Positions 33,630-41,914 of a stretch of DNA of 64,000 bases are shown piece after piece. The notes beneath the pieces are model-generated. The model saw only the letters and a program-made list of their open reading frames with translations, searched no databases and was not told where the DNA came from. The DNA comes from Kofleriaceae bacterium (GTDB lineage Bacteria; Myxococcota_A; Polyangia; Haliangiales; Haliangiaceae). The stretch spans positions 236,887 through 300,886 of the forward strand of contig JACKDR010000008.1 of NCBI GenBank assembly GCA_020633495.1. The letters are read 5' to 3'. Each line of letters starts with the position of its first letter. Within the stretch, counting starts at the first letter, position 1. The translations under genes were made by a program, and so were the position numbers.

Positions 33630-35900
33630 CTACCGCTCGACGAACAGCGCCAGCGACCGCGCCGCCAGGTCGTAGCGCCGGCCCTGCATCGGGTACTCGT
33701 CGCCGGGGGCGTGGCTGTTGTCCTGCGGCTCCATCCACGCGCCGGTGTCGGCGACCCGGTACCAGCGCGCGTCGGCGGCGGGCGCCGGCAGGGTCGCCTG
33801 CAGCGGCGCGTTCAGGCCGTTGTACGCGACGTAGATCGAGCGCGCGGCGTCGCCGTTGCCGCGCACCCGCCAGCCCAGGAAGTGGTTGCCGGGGTCGTCG
33901 AGGTAGCCGCCGGTCGCGACGCCGCCGTCGAGGGTGTGCCACGACACCTCGGCGTCGCCCCACCAGGTCGCGGGCCGCAGCGCCGGGTGGGCGGCGCGGA
34001 ACTGCATCAGCCGCCGCGCGAACGTGACGAACCCGGCGTGGTCGACGCGGTCGGCGGGGTCGAGCCAGATCGCCGGCGAGTCGAGGTTGTAGGGGTTGTT
34101 GTTGCAGCCCTGGGTCCGGTACGCCTCGTCGCCGCCGGTGATCATCGGCACCCCGGCCGACAGCATCAGCAGCGCCAGCCCGGTGCGCGCGGCCTGGCGC
34201 TGCCGCGCCGGGTCGCCGGCCTGATCCCACGACCGGTTCTGGTCGTCGCCGCCGCCCGACGGCCCGTACGGCCAGGGCTGATCGTTCGCCTTGGCGCTGC
34301 ACGCGTACAGATCGCGCAGCGTGAAGCCGTCGTGCGACACCACGAAGTCGATCGAGCTCCACGGCGCGCGGCCGTCGTCGGCGAACAGATCGGGCGAGCC
34401 GGCGATGCGGTCGGCCAGCCAGCCCGGGGTGACGTCGGCGACGTCGAGGCGGTTCTGGTCGTCGCGGATCAGGTCGCGGTAGGCGCCGTTCCACTCGGCC
34501 CAGCCGGCCGGGAAGTGGCCGAGCTGGTAGGTCCCGGCGCCGATGCCCCACGGCTCGGCGACCAGCACCGCGCCGTCGCCGCCGTCGCCGCCGCGCGCCG
34601 GCAGCTCGTCGGCGATCCGGGTCAAGAGGCCGTCGCCGCGGAAGTCGAAGCAGCCCGGCCCGCACGCGTTGCCCAGCACCGACGCCAGGTCGAAGCGGAA
34701 GCCGTCGACGCCGAGGACGTCGTGCCACCAGCGCAGCGAGTCGAGCACGAGGTCCGCCGCCGCCGGCTGGCGGACGTCGACGTCGGCGCCGACGCCGGTG
34801 TGATCGGTGAAGCCGGTGCCGGCGCGATCGAGCTGGTAGTAGCCGGCGTTGTCGAGGCCGCGCAGCGACAACAGCGAGCTGCCGCCGCCCTCGGCGGTGT
34901 GGTTGTAGACGACGTCGAGCCAGACCTCGACGCCGTGGTCGTGGAACGCGCGGACCATCGCGGCGACCTCGCGGGTCGGCCCGCCCGGGCTGCGGTCGCA
35001 GGCGTAGCGGCGGTCGGGGGCCAGGAACGCCAGCGTCGAGTAGCCCCAGTAGTTGTCGCCGCCGGCGTCGTCGGGGACGACGTCGTTGCGGTCGTTCCAG
35101 GTCTCCTGCACCGGCAGCAGCTCGACCGCGGTGACGCCGAGGGCGGCGAGGTCGGCGGCGCGCGTCGCCGCCGCCGCGTAGGTGCCGGCGCAGGCGCCGG
35201 CGTCGGCATCGCCGCGGGTCAGGCCGCGCAGGTGGACCTCGTAGACGAGCTGGTCGCGCAGGGGCCGGCCCGGGCGCGGGCCGGCGTCGGGCGCGATCGC
35301 GGGCAGCGCGATCGACTTGGCCGCCGCCGGGCCGCTGTCGACGGCGCGCCAGTCGTCGCCGACGCGGTAGACCCGGCCGTCGTCGCTGCCGATCGTCGTC
35401 GGATCGTGCGACAGCTCGCGCGCGTACGGATCGATCAGCAGCTTGTTGGGGTTCATCCGGTTGCCGTCGGCGTCGACGTCGGTGACGTGGCCGGCGGCCG
35501 AGCCCGGCTGCCACGCCGGATCCCACGGCCAGTTGGGGCCCCACGCCCGGTACCCGTAGTAGACGGTGTCGCCGACGCCGGCGGCGGCCAGGGTCGCGGC
35601 GTCGACCTCGGCGACGAAGCGATCGGTGCCGGGGTCGCGGCGCAGCTCGACGTGCATCGCCGCCGGCGCGCCCAGCGGCGCGGCGTAGATCCAGGCCTCG
35701 ATCCGGGTCGCGCGCGACGACCGGACCCGGAACGTCACGCCGCCGTCGGGTCGCCGGGTGCCGCCGAGCTCGGGCGCCCACGGCTCGGGCGGCGCCGCGT
35801 CGGGGCCGTCGCCGGCGTCGACCGGTGGCGGGCGCGCGCCGCTGTCGACGCACGCCGCGACGAGGAGCAGGACGCAGGCACCGAGCCGGGCCGGGCGCAT
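33630..35900 (-). CDS. Exported GlgX/isoamylase-like GH13 lipoprotein
   Basis: A 756-residue lipoprotein (leader and lipobox VAACVD) with an N-terminal beta-sandwich domain (CBM48-like) and a GH13 catalytic domain. All four conserved regions are visible: DVVYNHT (about residue 332), GFRFDLASVLG with the nucleophile Asp (about 403), VAEPWG with the acid Glu (about 447) and VSHDGF with the stabilising Asp (about 522). The overall pattern matches glycogen-debranching/isoamylase enzymes. Cytosolic relatives lack a lipobox, so this one likely debranches external alpha-glucan. The ATG at 35900 is used because it starts the leader; an in-frame ATG at 35936 would add 12 residues. Confidence 0.87.
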   Translation of the reverse strand: MRPARLGACVLLLVAACVDSGARPPPVDAGDGPDAAPPEPWAPELGGTRRPDGGVTFRVRSSRATRIEAWIYAAPLGAPAAMHVELRRDPGTDRFVAEVDAATLAAAGVGDTVYYGYRAWGPNWPWDPAWQPGSAAGHVTDVDADGNRMNPNKLLIDPYARELSHDPTTIGSDDGRVYRVGDDWRAVDSGPAAAKSIALPAIAPDAGPRPGRPLRDQLVYEVHLRGLTRGDADAGACAGTYAAAATRAADLAALGVTAVELLPVQETWNDRNDVVPDDAGGDNYWGYSTLAFLAPDRRYACDRSPGGPTREVAAMVRAFHDHGVEVWLDVVYNHTAEGGGSSLLSLRGLDNAGYYQLDRAGTGFTDHTGVGADVDVRQPAAADLVLDSLRWWHDVLGVDGFRFDLASVLGNACGPGCFDFRGDGLLTRIADELPARGGDGGDGAVLVAEPWGIGAGTYQLGHFPAGWAEWNGAYRDLIRDDQNRLDVADVTPGWLADRIAGSPDLFADDGRAPWSSIDFVVSHDGFTLRDLYACSAKANDQPWPYGPSGGGDDQNRSWDQAGDPARQRQAARTGLALLMLSAGVPMITGGDEAYRTQGCNNNPYNLDSPAIWLDPADRVDHAGFVTFARRLMQFRAAHPALRPATWWGDAEVSWHTLDGGVATGGYLDDPGNHFLGWRVRGNGDAARSIYVAYNGLNAPLQATLPAPAADARWYRVADTGAWMEPQDNSHAPGDEYPMQGRRYDLAARSLALFVER

Positions 35901-35958
35901 GGGTGACGCCGAAGCAGGTTCTGCGCCGTCCCACAACCGCGCGGGATCACGCCGGAGT

Positions 35959-35973
35959 CACCCCTGCGGGGTG
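35959..35973. promoter_or_regulatory. Short palindrome between divergent genes
   Basis: CACCCC-TGC-GGGGTG, a perfect 6-bp inverted repeat, lies about 60 bp from the GH13 lipoprotein start and 75 bp from the M16 peptidase start. It could be an operator serving both, but no consensus is known to me and GC-rich palindromes are expected by chance. Confidence 0.25.
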
Positions 35974-36047
35974 GGCGGTTCCAGATCCTGCCGTTGCCTT
36001 CCGCAACGTCGTGACAACCGCGCCGTGGCGCTGGCGATACTGCCGCC

Positions 36048-38822
36048 ATGCTCCGAGACGTACCCCGCCGCGCCGTGGTCGCTGCCCTCCTGGTGTCGCT
36101 GACCGCCGTGCCGTCGTGCGGGCCCATCCGCACCGTCCGCTACGGCTCGCTGACCGGGATGAGCGCGCGGCGGTTCGACTTCAGCCACGACATCCAGCTG
36201 TTCGCGACCAAGAACGGCATGAAGCTGGCGCTGATCCCCGACGGCGGCACCAACCTGGTCAGCGTCGACATGCGCTACCAGGTCGGCGCCGCCGAGGATC
36301 CCGCCGGCCGCGCCGGCATGGCGCACCTGCTCGAGCACGTCACGTTCCTGTCCCGCGCCACCGCCGACGGCCCGACGATCGCCGACCGGCTGGGCGAGAC
36401 CGCGCTGGCGTACAACGCGTGGACCAACTGGGACGAGACCCACTACACCGAGACCGCGCTCGACGATCAGCTGGACGCGCTGCTGGCGATCGAGGCCGAG
36501 CGGATGCAGCTGTCGTGCGACGCGGTCGACGACGCGGTGTTCGAGCGCGAGCGCGACGTCGTGCTCCAGGAGGAGGCCGAGCGCGGCGCCTCGCCGCTGC
36601 TGCTCGAGCTCGACGGCGCGATGTTCGGCAAGGACACGCCGCTGGCCCACCCGGTCGGCTCGCACGAGATCGGCGACGCCGGCCGCGCCGAGGCGTGCGC
36701 CTTCCACGGCGCGTACTACGCGCCCGATCGCGCGATCCTGGTGATCAGCGGCCACTTCGACGTCGACCAGACGATGCGCAAGATCGGCGCGCTGTTCGGG
36801 CCGATCGAGCGCCAGGCGGCCCGCCCGCGCGCCGCCCTGCCGGCGCCGGCGCTCGACGGCGCCACCAGCCACCACCACGGCAGCGTGCGCCACCCCCTCG
36901 CGGTGGTCGCGTTCCCCGAGCCGGCGTGGGGCGGGGACGACCAGATCGTCGCCAGCGTGTACGGCCAGTTGCTCGAGGGCGCGCTGGCCGACGCCGACCA
37001 CGAGGCGGCGTGGATCCTCGACAGCGGGGTCGGCCAGCTCGGCAGCTGGCGCGACCGGGTCGGCGTCGCCTACGTCGAGGTCGAGGACCCGGCCCGGTTC
37101 GACGACGCGGTCGCCGCGATCCGCAAGGCGATGACGCGGCTGACCCGCGGCGGCGGCAACAAGCGGTTCGACCTCGCGCTCGACCTGGCCCGCTGGGAGC
37201 AGATGGCGACCTACGCCGCGACGTACGACGACACGGTGGCCCGCGGCCCGTGGGTCGCCGACTACCTGCAGTACACCGACGACAACATGTTCATGCTCCG
37301 CGAGATGGCGGAGCTGTACTCGCTCAAGTCGACGTCGGTGGCGACCTACGCCGAGAAGATCGCCAAGCCCGACACCCAGCACGTCATGCTGGTCGAGGCC
37401 GACGGCACCGACGGCAGGCTGGTGGTCGCGCCGCCGAGCCGCGAGCACGACCTGCAGCTGTGGCGCGCGCCGGTCGATCCCGGCGAGGCGACCCGGCCGA
37501 TCGCCCAGGGACGCACCCGGGTCCAGGCCCCGGTGACCCGCTACGACCTCGACAACGGCCTGCACGTGGTGCTGTCGCCGGATCTGGCGAGCCCGATCGT
37601 CGACGCGCGCCTGATCTACCCGGTCGGCAACGCCGCCGACCCGGCCGCGCGGCCGGGGCTGGCGTCGCTGGCGGCCAGCCTGTTCGATCACTCCTACAGC
37701 CGCGAGTACGACCCGAGCGACCGGCGCATGTTCGCCTGGGTGTTGAGCCTGGGCGCCCAGGAGAGCGCGTCGGTCACCGAGACCACCACCACGTTCCGGT
37801 CGATGGGCCTGGCCACGTTCGCCGACTGGCACGTGTGGCGGCTGTTCTGGCTGATGGGCTACGGCGAGTACGATCGGAGCGACCTGGCGGCGCTGCGCAA
37901 GCGTCTCGCCGACACCCGCGACGCCGAGCTCGCCACCGCCAACCGGCTGCTGCTCGAGCACCTGTTCGGCGCCGACCATCCCTACGCGCGCAGCCGCACC
38001 GATCTGGCCGCGACCCGCAAGATCACCGTCGACGAGCTGCAGGCGTTCCGCGCCGCCCACTACCTGCCCAACGGCGCCACCCTGGTGGTCACCGGCAAGT
38101 TCGACCTGGCGAAGATGAAGCAGGAGATCCAGGAGCTGTTCGGCGGCTGGCGCGACACCGCGCCGGCCGCGGTGGCCGCCGTCGCGCCCCCGACCCTGCC
38201 AGCGCACGCGGCGTGGCTCGGCGTGCGCAACCGCGCCGAGGACGACGACGCCGCCCAGGCCGGGCTCACCGTCGCGTTCGCCACCGCATCGCGGCCGCAC
38301 GAAGACCGCGCCGCGCGCCTGATCCTGGCCGACATCCTCCAGGACCGGGCCCGCGTCGTGCGCGAGGGTCAGGGCACCAGCTACGGCGTGTCGGCCGGCT
38401 ACGTCAGCGCGGCCCAGGGCGACGCGCTGATGCTCAGCGGCAAGGTCGAGGTCGACCACGCCGGCGCCGCGCTGCGCACCCTGCTGGCCGCGGTCGACGC
38501 CGCCCGCGGCGACGCCGACGCGCTGGCCGCGGACTTCGTGCGGGCGCGCCGCCGCGTCCTGTCCCGGGTCCTGGCGTCGTCGACGGAGACCATCGACCTC
38601 GCCGACGAGCTGGGCTACGTCGCCGGCCACGACCTGCCCGACGACTACTTCCAGCAGGTCGTCGATCAGGTCGCCGCGACCACGGTCGACGACGTCGTCG
38701 CCCTGGCCCGGCGCGACCTCGATCCGGACCACCTGGTGGTCGTGGTCAGCGGCCCGGGCGCGGCGGTCGACGCCGCGTTCGCCGCGGTCGGGCAGACCGC
38801 CGAGATGCACGACGCCGAGTGA
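36048..38822 (+). CDS. M16 family zinc peptidase, lipoprotein
   Basis: A 924-residue two-half M16 peptidase. The inverted zinc motif HLLEH is at residues 93-97 (two His ligands and the catalytic Glu), and the third ligand Glu is probably in the VVLQEEAER helix around residue 173. The second half (from ~residue 490) keeps the fold but lacks HxxEH, as expected for the non-catalytic half of pitrilysin-like enzymes. The N terminus is an export leader with a Cys in VPSCGP, so it is likely lipid-anchored. It probably degrades peptides in the periplasm. Start taken at the ATG before the leader. Confidence 0.88.
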   Translation: MLRDVPRRAVVAALLVSLTAVPSCGPIRTVRYGSLTGMSARRFDFSHDIQLFATKNGMKLALIPDGGTNLVSVDMRYQVGAAEDPAGRAGMAHLLEHVTFLSRATADGPTIADRLGETALAYNAWTNWDETHYTETALDDQLDALLAIEAERMQLSCDAVDDAVFERERDVVLQEEAERGASPLLLELDGAMFGKDTPLAHPVGSHEIGDAGRAEACAFHGAYYAPDRAILVISGHFDVDQTMRKIGALFGPIERQAARPRAALPAPALDGATSHHHGSVRHPLAVVAFPEPAWGGDDQIVASVYGQLLEGALADADHEAAWILDSGVGQLGSWRDRVGVAYVEVEDPARFDDAVAAIRKAMTRLTRGGGNKRFDLALDLARWEQMATYAATYDDTVARGPWVADYLQYTDDNMFMLREMAELYSLKSTSVATYAEKIAKPDTQHVMLVEADGTDGRLVVAPPSREHDLQLWRAPVDPGEATRPIAQGRTRVQAPVTRYDLDNGLHVVLSPDLASPIVDARLIYPVGNAADPAARPGLASLAASLFDHSYSREYDPSDRRMFAWVLSLGAQESASVTETTTTFRSMGLATFADWHVWRLFWLMGYGEYDRSDLAALRKRLADTRDAELATANRLLLEHLFGADHPYARSRTDLAATRKITVDELQAFRAAHYLPNGATLVVTGKFDLAKMKQEIQELFGGWRDTAPAAVAAVAPPTLPAHAAWLGVRNRAEDDDAAQAGLTVAFATASRPHEDRAARLILADILQDRARVVREGQGTSYGVSAGYVSAAQGDALMLSGKVEVDHAGAALRTLLAAVDAARGDADALAADFVRARRRVLSRVLASSTETIDLADELGYVAGHDLPDDYFQQVVDQVAATTVDDVVALARRDLDPDHLVVVVSGPGAAVDAAFAAVGQTAEMHDAE

Positions 38823-38900
38823 TCCAGATCGGCCACGGGCACGGGCACGGGCGCAGCCCGGCTGAGCGGCGCGGCCTCGCCGCGTTCTTCAGCCCGGCTG

Positions 38901-39380
38901 CTAGAACGAACCGCTCAGCAGCGGCACGCTGATCACGACGCCGCGCTCGCCGTCGACGCTGGTCGGCCGGACCTCGAAGTCGGGCAGGTCGACCTCGAGG
39001 TGGTGATCGCCGAGCCGCAGATCCAGCCGCGCCTTGACCCGCGCGCCGCCGTGCTCGAAGCGGATGTCGCTGTCGACCGCGACCGAGGCGCTGGCGACGT
39101 CGCCGTGGACCCGGATCCGGCCGCGCCGGTGACGGCCATCGATGCGCAGATCGACGACATCGTTGGTCAGGACGCCGAGGTGCTCGTCGATGACGACCCC
39201 GAGCTCGCTGAACGCGTCCGCCAGCTGCTCGCCGAAGGTGCGGCCGCGCGGCAGCTCGGCCGCGCCCATGAACGCGGCCGGATCGGCGTGGGCCGGGCCG
39301 GCCGGCGCGACGACGGCCACCACGGCGGCGCCCGCGGCGACCACCAGCGACCTCATCGAGCTCGGCGAGCGCGACCCCAT
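38901..39380 (-). CDS. Hypothetical exported protein
   Basis: About 159 residues with a signal peptide (VAAGAAVVAVVAPAGPAHA) and a mature domain with alternating charged/hydrophobic strands and an Arg-rich segment (GRHRRGRIRVHGD). No family recognised. Two ATGs are possible (39380 and 39356). The AT-rich TATCATAAT-like stretch just upstream would place the transcript start inside the longer leader, so 39356 may be the true start. The frame is open to 39485 but lacks coding character there. Confidence 0.55.
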   Translation of the reverse strand: MGSRSPSSMRSLVVAAGAAVVAVVAPAGPAHADPAAFMGAAELPRGRTFGEQLADAFSELGVVIDEHLGVLTNDVVDLRIDGRHRRGRIRVHGDVASASVAVDSDIRFEHGGARVKARLDLRLGDHHLEVDLPDFEVRPTSVDGERGVVISVPLLSGSF

Positions 39381-39382
39381 GT

Positions 39383-39400
39383 CGTCATTATGATACTCGA
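39383..39400. promoter_or_regulatory. AT-rich candidate -10 region between divergent genes
   Basis: A rare AT-rich stretch (cattatgatactc) sits between a minus-strand exported-protein gene and the plus-strand C39-like peptidase gene. TATGAT on the plus strand (39389-39394) and TATCAT on the minus strand both resemble -10 elements. No -35 is recognised. Confidence 0.3.
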
Positions 39401-39467
39401 ATCCGGGTGCGGGACGGGCCCGCGCAGAGCCCCCCGTCGGCGGCGTCCGTGCTAGCGTGGCGCCGAC

Positions 39468-40367
39468 GTGGGTCTCGACCGCCAACCTAACGATTTCTCA
39501 TGCGGTCCGTGGGCGCTGAAGCACGCGCTCAACGTGCTCGGCATCATCGCCGACCCGGCCCGGCTCGCCCGCATCGCCAAGACCCACTGGTGGTCGGGCA
39601 CCGACGAGGTCCGACTCGCGCGCGCCGCGCGGGCCCACGACTGCGACATGCCGCTGATCCGGCGCTTCGATCCCGACGAGGCGCGCAAGGTGATGGTCAA
39701 GCACCTGCGCGACGGCTACCCGGTGCTGACCTGCGTCGACGGCTGGGAGCACTGGATCACGATCGTCAACCACTCCAAGGGCAAGTTCGTGTGCCTGGAC
39801 TCGCGCGGCGAGCCGGTGGTGCTGGTCCTCGACTGGAAGCAGCTCGAGGAACGGTGGGCGTGCGAGGACGAGGACGAGGACGGCGAGCTGGTCGACATCT
39901 ACGACATGTTCCCGGTCAAGCCGCGGTTCCGCCGCGAGGTCCACGCCCACTTCACGGTGGCCCGGGCCCGCGCCCTGCGCCGGCCCGAGAACCGCGACCT
40001 GGCGCTGTGCTGGGATCGCTACGTCGCCGACCTGCTCGAGATCTGCCGGCCGCGCTCGCCGCTGCACGTCGAGCCGCTCACCGTCGGCGAGCTGATCCGC
40101 CGCAACCGCGACATCCTGATCGGCCGCGTGTGCTACTGGCACGGTGGCATCGAGCGCGACCAGGTGCAACGGGTCCTGCGCAACCTCCGGTTCGTCGCGG
40201 ACACCTACGGCATGGTCGTGCCGGCGGCGTCGACCCGCCGCGCCCTGGCCGAGCTCGCGATCCTGCTCACGCTGTGGGCCGCAGGTCACAGCCCGGTCGA
40301 TCCGTTGTACGTCCCCGAGCCGAAGCCACGGAGGCGACGAAATGGCGCGAAGAAAAAAAAGAAGTGA
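39468..40367 (+). CDS. C39/papain-like cysteine peptidase
   Basis: A 299-residue protein with papain-like triad candidates: Gln6 and Cys12 in RQPNDFSCGPWAL, His95 in DGWEHWITIV, and Asp111 in CLDSRGE. This is the core of peptidase C39-like enzymes, which cleave leader peptides or act on peptide bonds. The C-terminal half (residues ~150-290) is an all-helical unknown extension ending in RRRRNGAKKKKK. It starts at GTG 39468. Its last 26 bases overlap the ATP-grasp gene, whose ribosome site lies inside this gene, so expression is likely coupled. Confidence 0.78.
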   Translation: MGLDRQPNDFSCGPWALKHALNVLGIIADPARLARIAKTHWWSGTDEVRLARAARAHDCDMPLIRRFDPDEARKVMVKHLRDGYPVLTCVDGWEHWITIVNHSKGKFVCLDSRGEPVVLVLDWKQLEERWACEDEDEDGELVDIYDMFPVKPRFRREVHAHFTVARARALRRPENRDLALCWDRYVADLLEICRPRSPLHVEPLTVGELIRRNRDILIGRVCYWHGGIERDQVQRVLRNLRFVADTYGMVVPAASTRRALAELAILLTLWAAGHSPVDPLYVPEPKPRRRRNGAKKKKK

Positions 40368-41874
40368 ACGCGTCCTGATCCTTTGGAACTTCGTCGGCGA
40401 GGACGAGTACAAGACGATGGCCGATCAGGGGCCGCGCGCCCTGCCGTGGGACCCCGAGAAGACCGCGACCGAGGTGTCGACGGTGCAGGAGGAGATCGAC
40501 GCCGTCGAGGAGGCGATCGAGTGGCTCGGCTTCAAGGTCCGCACCGTCAACGTCGCGGAGAAGCTCGACACGTTGATCGAGGCCATCCGTGACTTCCAGC
40601 CCCACGTCATCTTCAACCTGATCGAGTTCTTCAACGACCAGGCGGTCCAGGAGGCGTACGTCGCCGGCCTGTACGATCTGTTCCACATCCCGTACACCGG
40701 CGCCGGGCCGCTGTGCCTGATGACCTGCCAGCGCAAGTCGCGCACCAAGGTGCTGCTCGAGTCGCAGGGCGTGCCGACCCCGGCGTTCCGCCGCTTCGAC
40801 GAGCTGCCGGTGCCCAAGGATCACGGGCTCAAGTACCCGCTGATCGTGAAGCCTGCCCGCGAGGACGCCTCGGGCGGCGTCCACGCCAGCTCGGTGGTCA
40901 ACGACCACGACGCGCTGGTCGCGCAGGTGGCGCGGATCCTCGAGGAGCACGAGCAGCCGGCGCTGGTCGAGCGCTACATCTCGGGCCGCGAGATCCACGT
41001 CGCGATCCTCGGCAACAACCCGCCCGAGGCCCTGCCGATGCTCGAGTTCGAGTTCGAGGATCCGCCCGAGGGCGAGGAGGATCGGCCGCAGATCCTCACC
41101 TACGAGGCCAAGTGGGATCCGATGAGCCCGGACTTCTACGCCCTCGACGTCCAGGTCCCGCCGCGCAAGCTGCCGCGCAAGATCGGCAACCGGATCCGCA
41201 AGGCCGCGCTCGACGCCTACAAGATCACCGGCTGCCGGGACTACGCGCGCGTCGACCTGCGGGTCGACGAGGACGGCAACCCGTACGTGCTCGAGGTCAA
41301 TCCCAACCCGGACCTGGCCGAGAGCGTCGGCTTCATGCTGTGCGCGGAGAAGTCCGGGCGCACGTTCGAGGGGACGATCCTCGAGCTGGTCGAGATGGCG
41401 CTGGCCCGCACCCAGGAGCCGGTGGTGATCCCGGAGCACCCGCCGGCGACCGGCGCGACGATCGGCGCGCCGCCCGAGGCGGTCGAGCCCGCGGCGGCGG
41501 AGCCCGCCGACGCGAAGCCGGCGACGGACAAGAAGAAGCCCGCCGACAAGAGGAAGGCGCCCGACAAGAAGAAGCCGGCGGCGGCGGACAAGAAGAAGCC
41601 CGCCGACAAGAAGAAGACGCCCGACAAGACGAAGCCGGCGGCGGACAAGAAGAAGCCGGCGACGGACAAGAAGAAGCCCGCCGACAAGAAGAAGCCGGCG
41701 ACGGACAAGAAGAAGCCCGCCGACAAGAAGAAGCCCGCCGACAAGGCGCCGCGGCCTCGCGCCAGCGCCACCGGCGAGCGCGCCGGGACCCGACGGGCCA
41801 ACCCGCGCGACAAGGGCACCGGCCCGCGAGGCGGCGACGCGTCGCGCCCGACCGGTCGCCGCAAGAAGGTGTGA
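40342..41874 (+). CDS. ATP-grasp ligase (D-Ala-D-Ala ligase-like) with Lys-rich repeat tail
   Basis: Residues ~10-370 are an ATP-grasp domain of the D-alanine--D-alanine ligase type: YPLIVKPA with Lys170, VERYISGREIHVAIL, and the metal-binding Asp305 (YARVDLRV) with Glu318 and Asn320 (LEVNPNPDL). Such enzymes ligate a carboxylate to an amine or thiol using ATP. From residue ~390 to 510 the protein is mainly tandem DKKKPA-like units, a highly basic tail foreign to the family. GGAGG seven bases before the ATG at 40342 is the strongest start evidence. Substrate unknown; the coupled peptidase gene suggests a peptide or peptide tag. Confidence 0.88.
   Translation: MARRKKRSERVLILWNFVGEDEYKTMADQGPRALPWDPEKTATEVSTVQEEIDAVEEAIEWLGFKVRTVNVAEKLDTLIEAIRDFQPHVIFNLIEFFNDQAVQEAYVAGLYDLFHIPYTGAGPLCLMTCQRKSRTKVLLESQGVPTPAFRRFDELPVPKDHGLKYPLIVKPAREDASGGVHASSVVNDHDALVAQVARILEEHEQPALVERYISGREIHVAILGNNPPEALPMLEFEFEDPPEGEEDRPQILTYEAKWDPMSPDFYALDVQVPPRKLPRKIGNRIRKAALDAYKITGCRDYARVDLRVDEDGNPYVLEVNPNPDLAESVGFMLCAEKSGRTFEGTILELVEMALARTQEPVVIPEHPPATGATIGAPPEAVEPAAAEPADAKPATDKKKPADKRKAPDKKKPAAADKKKPADKKKTPDKTKPAADKKKPATDKKKPADKKKPATDKKKPADKKKPADKAPRPRASATGERAGTRRANPRDKGTGPRGGDASRPTGRRKKV
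41527..41739 (+). repeat. 18-bp tandem repeat encoding DKKKPA units
   Basis: About a dozen copies of an 18-bp unit (gacaagaagaagcccgcc and variants with ACG or GCG spacers) encode Asp-Lys-Lys-Lys-Pro-Ala. The unit is in frame, so the tail may vary in length among strains. Confidence 0.9.
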
Positions 41875-41914
41875 CGGGCCAACCCCTGGCCCCCCCAGCC
41901 GTTCGAGGGACTCC

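Noticed and set aside
38854..38900. Direct repeat of cagcccggctg between the M16 peptidase gene and the convergent gene
   Set aside because: Two 11-bp copies in a GC-rich gap are likely chance; no further copies or function seen.
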